64,000 nucleotides of DNA from Buxus sempervirens (GCA_947561395.2 OX387183.1:16357402-16421401); one strand, 5' to 3'. Shown: positions 35,957-48,265, numbered from the stretch's first letter. A program made the numbers and translations. The notes: a model not told the origin generated them from the letters alone.

Positions 35957-35969
35957 TTTTTCAAAACCT

Positions 35970-37222
35970 AAATTGGTTTAACTTTTACTAGTAGTAATAG
36001 GGAAAAAGTCAATTTGAAATTTATTAAATACCCTTTAGGGGTGGTAAACTACTGTTGCTAAAGAATGTATAAAATATTTTAAAAAATAACCCGCTATCCG
36101 AGAGACCGTTTCCTTTGGTGCTACTCAGTGGTACCAGCATGGAATGGATGGACGGTTGCCCCATGTCAATAGGGAGCCCCCACACTCCAAAACACATCCC
36201 AGCCAATGGTTTTATTGAACCATCGGATTTTTTCCTAGCCAGTGATTACCGGACAAATATAGGCGGAGAGAGAGAGAAGAGAGCTTATAGGTGAACGTTC
36301 TGGTAGGCCTCTCTGAGGTCTCCAAACGTGCTATTGGGTAAGACGAATGGTATTGTTTGTACACATGTTAGAGCTGATATGGGATAGCATTCTTCAGACA
36401 TAAAAAATGCTTCGAGAGAATTTTTATTGCTAATAAGCTCTAAGGGATGGCTACATTGAGACCAACAATGATTTCGAAGGATCAAACCACCATTTGCACT
36501 TGTAGATAGTACTATTTAATTTGTACCTACTGCGAACGTTCAAGGAAAAAACAAAGTCAAGATGTTAAACAGAGGGAAGATATATCTAGAGAGAAAGAGT
36601 TAGGAAGAAATAGTCATAAATATAAAAACAGAAAGAAATTTAAATAGACACATATGAGAATACAATGTGAGGAGAAAGAAAAAAGAAATTGAAGCAAAAG
36701 AAGAAATGAAAGGTTAAAAGGGTAAGGCGCGTTTTAAAAACTTTTATCGGCTGTTCAAACATGCTTGTGGAAGTCAAATTATCTATACTATTAATAAAGA
36801 GAAGAGGAGAGAATATTCTCTCAAGATTCTAGCCTCCCTTTTTTTTTTTTCCAACTATTGCTATTCTCAACTAATCCAATCCAACATATAACCACACAAT
36901 TGCTTTTCCTTCCATTTTTAAATTGAAACCCTCCAACTGTTCCCTTCCCTACGAGCAGTTCTGCACATGTACCCTATTAGTATAAATATATTGTTGCTTG
37001 GTATTTATATTGTTTATATTGACAAGAATGGACTTGACATTTATGAAAAACTTGTTTAAGGTTAAACAAAGGACTAATGGTACACAAACTCTCTGCCTAA
37101 CGGGTGAAATCCAAATTGCTGAAATTAAGTTAAAAAAACCATCAACACAAATAATTATATAGCAAATGCATTGGGAGATACCATGACAAAGTATAATCCA
37201 TTAGTCTGCAGGTTTAGATCCA
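35970..37222. other. 3' flank of BAHD copy 3, no gene seen
   Basis: No open frame here has recognisable motifs. There is a short (GA)n stretch near 36257. The sequence is AT-rich and unlike the 3' flank of copy 2. Confidence 0.5.
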
Positions 37223-38632
37223 TCACAGTGAAGATCTTGTAAACCATATGCCATCAACGCTGGGATTGGGTGAAGCAAAAGCAAGGAAGTCCTCGTCACG
37301 TTCCAGCGCCGCTATTATTTGTTCATCCAAGGTCACCCAGGCTTCTATTCCATCGCCCCATCTCGTGTCCATCAGAATAACTTTATTCGTCACTACTTCC
37401 TCTGCTTCATTGATATGGCTTACCCATGCAGGCTTCCCCCACCCAAAATCAGCTTCATAGAAAGGAAACCTACACAAACTGCTGAAGAAACAGGAATCTA
37501 CTTTCTCCTTGGAATAGATCTGCTCCCACCCATCCACGCCTTCAAGCAATCTCAATTTCTCATCACCACCTTGATTTTTTCTTAAATATCCGTTGACAAT
37601 TTTCCTATTAGCTTCTCTCAGTAGAAGCACCAAATCAACCAACTCGCTTACGCTCTCATTCCTCAGTGATACAGTCGAGTGCCCGACAATATTTCCAATG
37701 GTGTTTTTCGGTAATGGTGGAACCATCCTCCCCCGCCTGTTAACCGCATGTCTGGCCATAAAAGGGAGCCTTGTCCGAGTTGCTTTTGCTCTATACGCAG
37801 CCATAATACGTTGGCAGATGAGCGACGACACCACTTCAACCCTTGTGGGGCATTTCACAGCACTACTCACACTGGCCTTGAGAGCAGCTATGCTTGAGCC
37901 TGTAAACACAAACCTTCCGTTCCTTGTAGTGATCAACTTGGCTTTGGATGACTCAACATTTACATTCGGAAAAGATCGAGATAAATCCCTTAATGGGTAG
38001 AAAGAATCTTGTAAGAAGATGGGAGACACCGTTTCACTAGAACCGTAACAGATCGAGGCCCAATCGTTAACAAATACCATGAAAGATGATGCATCAATGA
38101 TCTTGTGTAGAAGGCACATACCTATTGCCAGTCCACCGCAATCAAAGTTGTTCACTTGAATGACTAATTGAGCTAAACTATGAGCTGGTTCAGTAGTAAC
38201 AGAATGGCATGGAAGGAAATGAGTAAGTAACTCAATTTCAGGTTTGCATAGAAACTTGGAGAGTTCACGGTCAACATGGGCTTCTATATAGTCAGCTCCC
38301 TCATCGTTACAGTTGATGATATTTGAGGAGCCATCTTTGAGCCTTCCGACAAGTGGATAGTATCGGGACAAGGTCTCCGATAAGGATTTCTTGAGCTGAT
38401 CAGATCTTTTGGCAGTTGGGTTTCTTGCACTGTTGCTTATTGCACGGAAGAAGAAAACGACTGGGGAATAAACGAGAGGCATGACCTGGTCAAGAAGGGA
38501 GAGCTTAAAGGTTCTAAGGTGAGGGGGAGTTGGAGAGGATGGTTTGATAGTCTCTCTTGAGACGATTTCAACCTCCTTCATCTTCTTCCTTTTTCTCTGA
38601 ATGGGAATTCTTGTTTTGCTAAAGGCTTCCAA
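37223..38632 (-). CDS. BAHD acyltransferase, intact (copy 3)
   Basis: Acyl-CoA-dependent transfer of an acyl group to a hydroxyl or amine is the family role, normally by a monomer in the cytosol. The open frame has 469 codons. The more likely start is the internal ATG at 38579-38581 (MKEVEIVSRETIKPSS), matching copies 1 and 2 and giving 452 residues, the usual family length. From that start the catalytic HKIID is H159-D163, the structural DFGWG is 378-382, and the N-terminal LSRYYPLVGRLKDG block is at 71-84. The C-terminus ends ASPNPSVDGIWFTRSSL. VNNFDCGGLA, LHKIID and VVSSLICQRIMAA point to clade III (vinorine-synthase-like), many of which use acetyl-CoA; the substrate is unknown. No intron is visible. 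It is the only complete member of the cluster in the window. Confidence 0.93.
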   Translation of the reverse strand: MEAFSKTRIPIQRKRKKMKEVEIVSRETIKPSSPTPPHLRTFKLSLLDQVMPLVYSPVVFFFRAISNSARNPTAKRSDQLKKSLSETLSRYYPLVGRLKDGSSNIINCNDEGADYIEAHVDRELSKFLCKPEIELLTHFLPCHSVTTEPAHSLAQLVIQVNNFDCGGLAIGMCLLHKIIDASSFMVFVNDWASICYGSSETVSPIFLQDSFYPLRDLSRSFPNVNVESSKAKLITTRNGRFVFTGSSIAALKASVSSAVKCPTRVEVVSSLICQRIMAAYRAKATRTRLPFMARHAVNRRGRMVPPLPKNTIGNIVGHSTVSLRNESVSELVDLVLLLREANRKIVNGYLRKNQGGDEKLRLLEGVDGWEQIYSKEKVDSCFFSSLCRFPFYEADFGWGKPAWVSHINEAEEVVTNKVILMDTRWGDGIEAWVTLDEQIIAALERDEDFLAFASPNPSVDGIWFTRSSL

Positions 38633-39556
38633 GAAAGAAGACGCTCTCAGGCTTGTATATGCGTGAAGATGTGATGAGAAAAAACTATAAACTTAATATA
38701 AGGACTCAAATCTTCTCCTCTAAGGCCAAGCTGTTAAAAAACCAAACCTTTCTTTTATTCACAAATCCCCATGTCAAAGACCAAAAAAGGCTACATTTGT
38801 AGTTTAATAAGGATCCTTAAAGACGATCACATCTTCGTATAATGGGCTAATCTTTTTTTTTTTTCTGGTTTTTATAGTGTTAAATGGAATGGAAATCTCC
38901 TCGTACATTTTTATATTTTCGTACTAAATTACTCCTCGTAAGTATCAAGGTCACGATTTCAAAATCTCTCCGGTATGTAAATGAGATTGCTTGGAGTTGA
39001 AACTTGAATGGGAATCACCGACTGCATTTCCTCCTTGATTAGATTACTGCATAGAAAAGCCAGCGTCGCATGCGCACCTGCTTACGTTACGTTACGGGGA
39101 TAAAGAAAACAATGCATCAAAGTCAATGAAGTACCCGACCCAAAAGAATAAAAAATTGTTAATGGAGTCTCTGCTAAAAGAAATGCATTATTCTAGAATT
39201 GCTAAAACAAAATTTATAAAGAATAAGGCAATTGTAGTATATTACTCAAACCTAATTGACAACTTGACACTAGAAAATAAGTCACTTTCCTTAAAAAAAA
39301 ATTGTTCTTGCAATTGGTTCAAATTTTACCAATTGAGATATCTGGAAACAATATTTTATTATTTCTTCAGTTGAAGAGGCCCTTATTCTATTTTTATATT
39401 TCTATATTCTTTCTAGATCCAAAGACTACAAATTAATTTCAAATAAAAAAACATGGAATAAATCCATAGCTAGGTTCAATATATTGAAGCTACTTTATTG
39501 CGAGCTTTACTGCGTCTTGCTCCTCTTGAATTGTGTACAGTTCAATCACATGAGTG
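38633..39556 (-). promoter_or_regulatory. 5' flank of BAHD copy 3
   Basis: The first 70 bp still resemble copies 1 and 2 (GAATGGGAATTCTT and CTCTCAGGCTTGTAT on the plus strand). Beyond that the similarity is lost, so the promoter of copy 3 differs from the duplicated promoter of copies 1 and 2. No clear TATA box was found and no other gene is seen. Confidence 0.45.
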
Positions 39557-39773
39557 CACTACAAAAAATAGGAGTTTTAGTGGCGAACTAAGACCGCTGC
39601 AAAAACCCAAATGATCACCACTAAAGGTTATTCCACCTGACCCTTGTCCACGTAATTGTCCCGTCAGTGAATCCTTTAGGCTATGTTTGGAACCCTGGAT
39701 TTAGGGAGAAAACAAAAGAATATGCTAAGATTTTCTTTTCTCTTGTTTGGTTTAGATGAAGAAAATGAGATTT
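39557..39773. mobile_element. Terminal fragment of a CACTA-type DNA transposon
   Basis: CACTACAAAAAATAGGAGTT is the characteristic end of plant CACTA (En/Spm) elements. Sub-terminal repeats such as TTTAGTGGCGAAC and GATCACCACTAAAGG follow. The opposite end was not found, so this is a fragment. Confidence 0.6.
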
Positions 39774-40255
39774 TGTTTACACCCGTCGTAGCTCAGCAGT
39801 AGTGTTTTACGATCACGTATATCTTTTGACCGATTTGTGTCCTACCATATACGGGTCAAGTGAAACCCATGTTTACACCCGCCGTAACCCGGTGAAATCG
39901 GAGTAAACAGGCGTCTAAGGATAATATATATATGTTTATTGGGTAAACGATGATGAATGATTTTGCCATTAAAGTCATTAAAGGAGTTATCATGGCATGT
40001 GCTACTTTATTGGGTTTGAGGAAAATTGTTGGACGCTTGATCAACCCCATGATACTTTTATTTGATAAAAGGTATGTTCAGTTGCCTTTTATTTATGAAA
40101 ATATGCATTTGACCAATTATGCCTTTTGGCCGATTACGGCTCATTAAAGATACTCCGGTAATTCTCTAAAGATGTGGAGAGTGGGATCCCCCACTTTCTA
40201 AAAACGTGGAGTGGTTATATAAGGTGGGTTCAACTTCCTAAAAGTGAGTCGTTGG

Positions 40256-42076
40256 TGTAGACACCCCAAATTGCACTAAAAATGAGAAAATAATTGAAAA
40301 TATTAATTGGGATTTGAAACAGGTCAAAAAAAGTGTAAAATCTGGCCAAACTGGTCATGACCGTATTTTGTTTACGGTCTAACCATACCTGCAGTTGATA
40401 TACGGTCACGGCGTGCCCGTATTAATAATACGGGCAGGGCGCGAGCGTAATATATATACGGGCACGGGGGTCTTTGTGCGAATTTTACCTTTTTGATTTT
40501 TGAGCCTTATCTGCACCCAAATATCTCTCTTGGATAAGCGAATTCTCTTATTTATCTATTCGAATTAGCTCATTTATCCTTGTTGGCCAAGGATTAGCAT
40601 TATCCTTGTGTTTAACTCAATCTGAAACTCTATCTTGCCAAACCTTTGGACCAACCATACCCCTAGCTCTGCTTATAAATAGAGGGTCTCTCCTCTAGCA
40701 AAAGGCCACGAAATTTTGAAGAATCAAAAGCTCCAAGAGAAGGAAAGGAATCCCTGCTGCTCTGCCTGCTCAATCCAGGTAAGTCCCCTATCCTTTTTAT
40801 TTTCTGTCTTCAATTCTAGAAGTAATAGGATCATCTCTATTGCTGTAGAATAAGGCCATATCTGTTTTTGTATCCCTAAACTTGTCTCTAAGTACCTCAA
40901 GGGTCTCTCTAGCCGTAAAACGTGAGGAGAGAACTAGGGGAAAGGGGAACAGGTGGATCCCTAGAATAGAACCCCATATTTGTTTTTTTCTTTTTTTTTC
41001 ATAGAATAAGGCCTGTGATTGTGTTTGTGTAACCAAACCTATCTCTAAGTACCTCAAGAGTCTCTCTAGCCGTAAAACGTGAAGAGAGAACTAGGGGAAA
41101 GGGGAACAGGTGGATCCGTAGGGTAGACCCCCATGTGCTCTAATCTGTGAGATGTGGTTGTTTTAAATATCCTGATCATGTTTTAATGCTTTTTATGATA
41201 TATCTAAATGAATAACATGAATCTATGATGTTAATAACATGAAATCCCCTATTTTTGTTAAAATTTGGATTTTCCACATATTTGCACCTACAGCACTGTT
41301 TTCGTGATTTTTGTGATTTTAGGTTAAGATCTTGGATTTATCATGATCAATATGGTAGATCTGAATCTAGAAGCCTGAAAATAACTTCTAGGGTTTCATG
41401 AGATGATTTTTAAATTGTTTTTAATTATTGAGAGAAGACCCTACGGTCTCAGTTCTCCCCTTTTGGTGTTTTTCATCAACGTGGATATTTTTGGTTTTTA
41501 TTTCTGGATTTAATGTGAAATTGGGGCTTTATCTATGTCCTGGACTGTTCAAGTTCAATTTTGAAATATTTTATAAAAATCATATTTTTCTAGATTTCTA
41601 GAATTTTGACTTGAAGCCAGATTTTTGGATTTTTCACTTTAAATTGATTTTATTTGATTTTATCTCAATTTTATTTTGATCATGAAACCCTAGGAATGGT
41701 ATGATCATGTTTGATAGTTCTGAATCAATCAGACTATTCATATGAAAAAACCATATATTTTTGTCTTTTTTGTGATTTTTCCTGATTTTATAGCAAGCCT
41801 TTTTTATTTGTAAAACATTAACAATACCTGGCAACCACCTTGTGTGGATGAATAGGGGTGCCTAACACCTTCCCATGTTCATAACTTAATCCCCTTATCC
41901 ATCTCTGGTTGTTTTTTTTAGGAGGGATATTTTGCCCTAAAAATTGCCTTTTATGCTTATTTGATATTTTGGTGTCCATTCACACCTAAATTGAATGGTG
42001 GCGACTCTTTGTTTAATTTAATCCCGTGTGATGATTGAGGAAATCATTAGATTGATTTTTTTTCCCATGTCTCACA
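40256..42076 (+). mobile_element. Solo LTR, Tat/Ogre-like, copy W
   Basis: The ends TGTAGACACCCC and CATGTCTCACA are flanked by a perfect target duplication GTTGG (40251-40255 and 42077-42081). Length 1821 bp. The same site without insertion is visible in the sister LTR near 53013. It is related to the LTR of the 54-kb element (shared ends, CTCTCTAGCCGTAAAACGTG, GGTGGCGACTCTTT). A TATA box lies at 40674-40682. A block of about 156 bp with TAGAATAAGGCC and CTCTCTAGCCGTAAAACG occurs twice in tandem (about 40846 and 41003). CCG-N11-CGG palindromes lie at 40359-40466. Confidence 0.92.
40359..40466. repeat. Palindrome cluster of LTR W
   Basis: Two clean units: GACCG-N11-CGGTC (40359-40379) and TGCCCG-N11-CGGGCA (about 40414-40436), both with CCG-N11-CGG. 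Two decayed units with CGG at 40403 and 40459 have one changed base in the left CCG at the expected distance. The cluster ends about 210 bp upstream of the TATA box. Confidence 0.75.
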
Positions 42077-43299
42077 GTTGGGAGACTTTGTGGTAAAGCA
42101 AAACGGGCATGCAGACATGGGAAAGGGATCCCTCGAAGATCGTGCAAGAGTGGGACGTTGAGCAACCGTCAAGGATCGGTTATAAAAGGCACAAACTCGA
42201 AGAGCTCCAGGACACAATCCATCCAACCGCAACCGGTTATAATATTATTTTGATCATCCGTGATCTTTATCCCCTTTCCTACACTGTAGTCAGAAGGATA
42301 AACTAGGACCTCTCTCACTGCTTCCAGTCGCAGTGACATCTTAGACCCCTCTTTACTCCGATTAACACCAGAATCCTGCCACCGGAGAGTAAGTTGAGGT
42401 CGCCCCTGACTCGCAGTTCTGTGTTTACAGAATCCCGAGCAGTCGGTCCCGAGACTCGCTCTGATTACGCCAGGTGACTTGTGTATTTTCGGGTAAGCAG
42501 CAATCCAAGGTGAACCCCCTGAATTGGCTTTGCTAGCAGCCGCCCCCTTCCTCTCGTGCTTATACACGATTACGGCTATAAGACCAGGACAGGCCGGTCC
42601 TGCAAGCCCTGTCAGTTTTCTTTTTACTTTTGTTTCCTTTTTGAGGATTATCTGTTGTCGCTTTCGGCCCGTCGACTGATTTTATAATAAAGGATTTGTA
42701 TGCCATTAGTTGCTTTTGCTTTCAAACACTTACAAGAACCTAAACGAAGACCGAACCCCTAGTCTTCATATCATCGCCTGATCGATTTTATTACAGGTGA
42801 CTTGCAGTACGACTGAACCGATCCCGATTTAGATTCGGAACAGGTGCCCGGGGTCAGGGCTTGACCCGAAATCATTGTATCAAACGATACTGGCACGCCC
42901 ATGTAGGGACACATCATCAACACCGACACGTGTCCACACCGGCCCAATTTCGGAGCAACATCCCTTTTTGGCACGCCCGGTGGGACCATTAGTCTTTGAA
43001 AGAGCACTAATGGCGGCAAGAAAAAATACTCGGCATGCTGAAAATGCAACGCCAGAGGAACCTGCCGAATCTCAGGTAAATCCTCTTCCTATCCCAGAAA
43101 TCCCAGAGGAAGGACCTTCTAGTTCACAGCCGAATCTAAATGAACGGCTGATCCAGGCCATACAAGGTTTTAGCCACCATTTGGGGCTAAGACCCTATAT
43201 TGGCAGAATATTTCATATTATCTTGTTTGCCATAACATTCGGGGGGCAAGACAAGGTAAACTGTGGCCATTTGGCCTGTTTACAATTCACGTAACGTCT

Positions 43300-44163
43300 A
43301 AATGTTATGTAAATCGGTTGTAAACAAACGACCGATTAATTTAAAGTTTGGTCATAAGAATGACCAATTTTTAAGTTTGAAAAAACAGTTGAAAAAGCAA
43401 TGCAAGCGACCATGATTACTTACAAAATTAAAAAATAGTCATTGGCTGCATGTTTCATTAAAGAAAAATGTATTTTCGACCGTAATAAAAAGGTTCGTTA
43501 AAGTTACTTTATTTGATAAAAGGTATTTCAATTGCTTTTTATTTAAGAAAAAACACTTTTGGCCGTAATGATTACGGGCCATTAAAGTTATTTTATTTGA
43601 TAAGAGGTGTGTTTGATGCCTTTTATTTAAGAAAAAGGTACTTTCGGCCGATTATGGGTAGTTAAAGCCTCTTCATTTGATAAAAAGGTATTTTAATTGC
43701 CTTTTATTTAAGAAAAAAATACTTTTGACCGTAATGATTACGGGCCATTAAAGTTATTTTATTTGATAAGAGGTGTGTCTGATGCCTTTTATTTAAGAAA
43801 AAGGTACTTTCCACTAATTACGGGTCGTTAAAGCCCCTTCATTTGATAAAAAGGTATTTTAATTGTCTTTTATTTAAGAAAAAATACTTTTGGCCGTAAT
43901 CATTACGGGTCATTAAAGTTATTTTATTTGACAAAAGGTGTTTCAGTTGCCTTTTATTTAAGAAAAGGGGATTTTTGGGTCGATTTCTAAGTTGTTAAAG
44001 AAACTTACGGCCAATTCCAAGGGTATTGTGAGTTGGCCACGCTTTAAAATTTTGACCGACTCTCATCTTATCACCTATGGCTACGGGTCAAGTGAGACCC
44101 ATCACAGGGCTGGTCCCATGACAAATATACACTTTCTCATCACATCTCACTGCAGCGACGTAA
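43300..44163 (+). repeat. AT-rich tandem array of the T-family internal region
   Basis: Units with AAAAGGTATTT...GCCTTTTATTTAAGAAAA and CGTAATGATTACGGGCCATTAAAG recur about every 120 bp up to 43970. They end in the conserved GGTCAAGTGAGACCCATCAC and TGCAGCGACGTAA block. This is the counterpart of the 6650-7271 array. Confidence 0.75.
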
Positions 44164-45120
44164 TACACCCGCCGTAGCCCGGCGGTTGAATTGAAATGTT
44201 ATGTAGCTACAAGTGTCCCTCAATTTATGGAAGTGGGGTTTGTTAAGAAACCCACCATTGTGTGGGAGGTTAGCCACGAGGAAGAACTCACTAAAAGAAC
44301 ATGGGAAGTGGGGTCCCCCATTTTCTAAAAACATGGGTGGTTTATGTAAGGTGGAGTTCAACTTCCTAAGAGCGGATCGTTGGGAAAGTTATAATAGGGA
44401 TCTGTAGACAAGGGAAAGAGATCCCTCGATCAACACACAACTACAATAGCTACTTTGGCCTTTTCAGACCCCTTATTCGGTCTTCTCAGACCACCCTACT
44501 CTCATGCTATCCTCATAGCATGAAGTAGCCTATCCTCCTGTTACTTCCAGTCGCAACAACACATGGAGATCCCCCTTACTCCTAGACAAGGCTAAGAAGG
44601 TACGCCCTATTCCGATACGGCTAGGTACGATCTTATGATACGCCCTACTCCGATCGCTAGGTACGATCTCACTTACCCCTTCAAGCAAGGCTAAGGGCAG
44701 TCACTATGTGCACCCCGGAACCAGTAATCTTCAAGGCGGCCCCCGATCTCTTCTCTCTATGCTACCAATCATGGCCATAGGGAAACAGGCGGCAGGTACC
44801 GAGAGTTTGTTGGTCTTCTTTTTACCTTTTTATTGATTCTCATCACCATCCATCCTTGAAATGGCCGTCACCCCACACGGCCCGTCTATCCTTAAAATGG
44901 CCGTCATCCCACACAGCCCTCAATTTCTGCAGATTCTACATCAAACAGCCACCACCAAAGTGGCTGTAGTCCATATCGACATAGAATTGGGGGAAGGACC
45001 TCGGAGGACAAGCCCCAATCCTCTTAGCAATCACTGGATCAGAAGTCCTCACATCCACAGGCGGCCAGGTCATATCTAAACTGCAACCCGTCTGGTTTTG
45101 TGTACGAAATGATGGCAACA
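44164..45120 (+). mobile_element. Additional T-type LTR remnant inside the larger element
   Basis: The sequence runs parallel to the LTR at 2776-3789 (ACACCCGCCGTAGCCCGGCGG start, CATGGGAAGTGGGGTCCCCC, TACTCTCATGCTATCCTCAT). It directly follows a T-type internal 3' block. No target duplication was found, so it may be the middle LTR of a recombined LTR-internal-LTR-internal-LTR array rather than a separate insertion. It is a broken fossil. Confidence 0.65.
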
Positions 45121-45768
45121 TACCCATAGCATTGAAGAGGATGAGGTGTATAAGGATGATCAGATCGATTTCAAAAAAGTCAAAGACCACAACATGCATT
45201 AATTGCTGTTGTAAGCACCTCATTTTTGCGCTCCCGAAAGAGCCAGAAATGCAAACCCTAAATAGAAAGTCAAACCATAAGGGATGAAAATTTGACCTTT
45301 TGATCAAGTGGTGATTGGCCACCCTGCTTTATCCCATTGGATAGAGCATCCCGACACGAGTCCAACGCAACTAAGTTCGCTGGAATCGGAGTCCGGATGA
45401 AGGTTCTGCAGGCGGTCAAACTTAAGGGAGAGTCGAAAGTTGACTTTTCCTCGAACCCCGTGCCAAGTGCTTAGCCCTATGTCATTGGATATAGGGCTCC
45501 GATACGAGTCTAACGCAATTGAGTTTGCTCAAATCGGAGTTCGGATGAGGGAGATATGAGCTGTCGAAGTTTTCGAGCAGCAAAACCAGAAACTGCACAC
45601 GTGGCGCAGGAACTGCACACGTGGCAACCAACGCAGCAAAATATCTCAAGGACTAAATCTTAAATATCCAAAATTCGCAGGGACCAATCCGTATATATCC
45701 GAAAGTGTCAAATCAGTCGAATCGGTCGAATCGGTCAAGTCGAAGGGCAAATCCGTAATTTTTCGATT

Positions 45769-46016
45769 TGTATCCAGTCAAATATACCGGATACACTGGC
45801 TTCCCTTCATGACCGGACTTGAAGGCCGGATACAAGAAGATTTTCGGGCGAGATTCCCGCCGATCGCCCGACAAATTCGCGGCGGCATTAATTTTTTGAA
45901 TGATTATGTCTTGTATCCGGCATTGAAGACCGGATACAAAGAAGCCTCTGTGTATCCGGACTTGAAGACCGGATAAGAGGGCACCTTAGTGTATCCGGCC
46001 TGAGTTGCCGGATACA
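45769..46016. repeat. Palindrome cluster 1 of LTR U2
   Basis: Four 27-bp units TGTATCCGG-N9-CCGGATACA or close variants at 45769-45795, 45912-45938, 45951-45977 and 45990-46016, plus one with a decayed left arm near 45809-45834. Each contains CCG-N11-CGG. The last ends 10 bp before the TATA box. Confidence 0.9.
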
Positions 46017-47999
46017 TTAAGTTGCCTATAAAAAGGAAACAGCAGCCTAATTTCCGGGGTTGGCTTGGTTTTGGCTGTTTTCCACTTCTCCCCCACTGTG
46101 CCAGCTCCGAAACCCCTTCCTTTTGGCCTCCTTTGGCTCCCCAAACCCTCCAAGCCCTACTTCAAGGATTTCCCACTCCCTCTTCCCTTCTTCTTCTCCA
46201 TTTCCTCACAAGCAAGAACAAGACTTGCTGCTGTTGGTGGTGGGAGGGAGCTGCTCCAGCAGTCTCTCAAGCTTCGAAAGGGGACTCCACGCATCTCATT
46301 CCAGGGTTCTAACCCTAAGGTATTATTTCTCGTCACCATTTGTTTCACATATATAGAGATGAAGTGATTTTGAGGAGATTTCAAGGGTCCTATGTTGGTT
46401 GTTTAAAATGCATCTTTTAATATGATTTCCATGTGTCCTCCTTCTACTTTCTCCCCATGAAATGCATCCTGGGGTAGGGAGAGTGAGTATGGTTTCGAGA
46501 GATAGAGGGTTTCCATTTGCTTGAGGTCTTAGAGGTATTTCTTTTATGCCATGTGCTGCCATGACTTGGCTCCATTTCGAATGGGGGAGGGTGTTTCCCC
46601 TTAGCTTTTTCATCCATTGTACCCCTTTATTGATCTCCCCCTCTTTCCCTTCTCTAAAATAGGTGTGCTTTGGTGATTATGTGTTTCTTTTAAGCATGAA
46701 GTTGATAGTGTGGTATGCTTGTCCCAGGTCGGTCATGCATATATATTTATTTGCTCTGCTGTAGGCACACTCACACACCCACCATAGTCAAAGCATGTAA
46801 GATAGGTTGGATTATTATTTTCTCACCACTTTACTTGTTTGTTGTTGTGCGGACTGGGGAGAACTAAACAGGGGCACCTAGGTCCCCGTTCATCTACTGA
46901 AAGTAGCCCAAGAATAGGAGGAGGCAGCACCCTAAGCCTCCTCCCCTAGGCTGGAACCACCAAGGTCCCCAAAGAAGGCAAAATTGAGGTGACTCCTCAC
47001 CTCCCGAACCACTGTGGGCTCACACCGGAGCCCACACAATCCCTAGGACACCCTAGGAGACCCAAGAAACCGACCCTGTAAAACCCCAGTTTTGAGTAGA
47101 AAAAAAAAACTAAATAATAAAATAATAAAATGAAATAATAATAATAGAATAAAAATAAACAAATAATAACAGTAGATAAAATAAAAGTATATGCACATAT
47201 GGATGTATGTACAGGTTAAATCAACTTTATTATTGCTAGAAATTTGTGGTCATTAGGGTTAAAGAAAATGAGGTGGAAATATTTATACGTAGGTCATATT
47301 CGGATCGGAAATAAATAAAAAATGGGTCAATGGTTAAAATCCGGGAAAACCCTACACTAAGGAGGGGTAGAAAGGGGATTCCCAGGGTAAATGGTGAATT
47401 AGGTTAAACCCTCACGGTGTATAAATAGGTAACTGATATAAATTTTCGGGGTTTTGAGGGAATGTTGTTGCTCTGAAATTAGGGCGGCTACTATGGCGAT
47501 TAGGGTTTCGCTGGGAAGAGATGAGAACCGCAAGAGTTGCTAGGAGTTTATTGGAGTCGGATTTCTGCGGGTTATCTCTCTCGCGAGCAGAGGAATTGTT
47601 CGGCTACCATTTCATCTTCGTGCGCACCCGGAAATCGCGATCGGCCGAATGGGGAAGAAGCTGTTGTTCTGGGATTAAGCGCATACGGTGAGTAGCACTG
47701 ATTTACAACTGGGATTTGTGTTTTCTGTTTCTCTCGAGATTATTCTGATGCATGGTTTATATATCAACTGATAGTGTGAGTTTTTCTGGTTTTCTGGTTT
47801 TCGGGAAGTTACATGAACAGAGTCTCCGGATTTAATTTTATAATTGAAAATGAAAGTGTTTAGATTAATTCCAAATATGGTTGGGAAGTCTTCTGGGAGT
47901 ATTAGGAGTGTATTGGAGTAGTTACAGACCTTCACAAACCGGCCAGTCATGTAGATCTCAAAATAACAGAGAAATGAAAACCACAGGGGGTATCCGCTC

Positions 48000-48265
48000 A
48001 CCTCGCGCTCACCGGCGCTCACCTCAGAGGTAGGCGCCCCGTTAATAACGACCTACCGCCGAGCTCGCGCCCACCTCACGCTCATCTCGCGCGAAGTAGA
48101 AAACGAGGCGCCCATCTCGCGCGAATCTAGCGCCCACCTCACGCCCATCTCACGCTCATCTCGCGCTCACCTAGCGTCGGGTGAGCGGCAGGTCGATTTT
48201 ACCCATTTTCTTCACCGCCGACCGGCGCTCACCTCGCGCCCACCTCAATAGGTGAGCGGCAGACC
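48000..48265. repeat. Copy-specific GC-rich cassette of S-family LTR (copy C)
   Basis: About twenty short motifs of the type GCGC-TCACCTC or GCGC-CCACCTC follow each other, in a surrounding that is otherwise AT-rich. The block has no counterpart in copies A, B or D, which hold other GC-rich sequences at a similar distance from the LTR 3' end. Confidence 0.75.

Noticed and set aside
42169-42567. 132-codon minus-strand frame, repeated at 53104-53502
   Set aside because: Both copies are parts of the two LTRs of one element, so their similarity reflects LTR identity, not a conserved gene.
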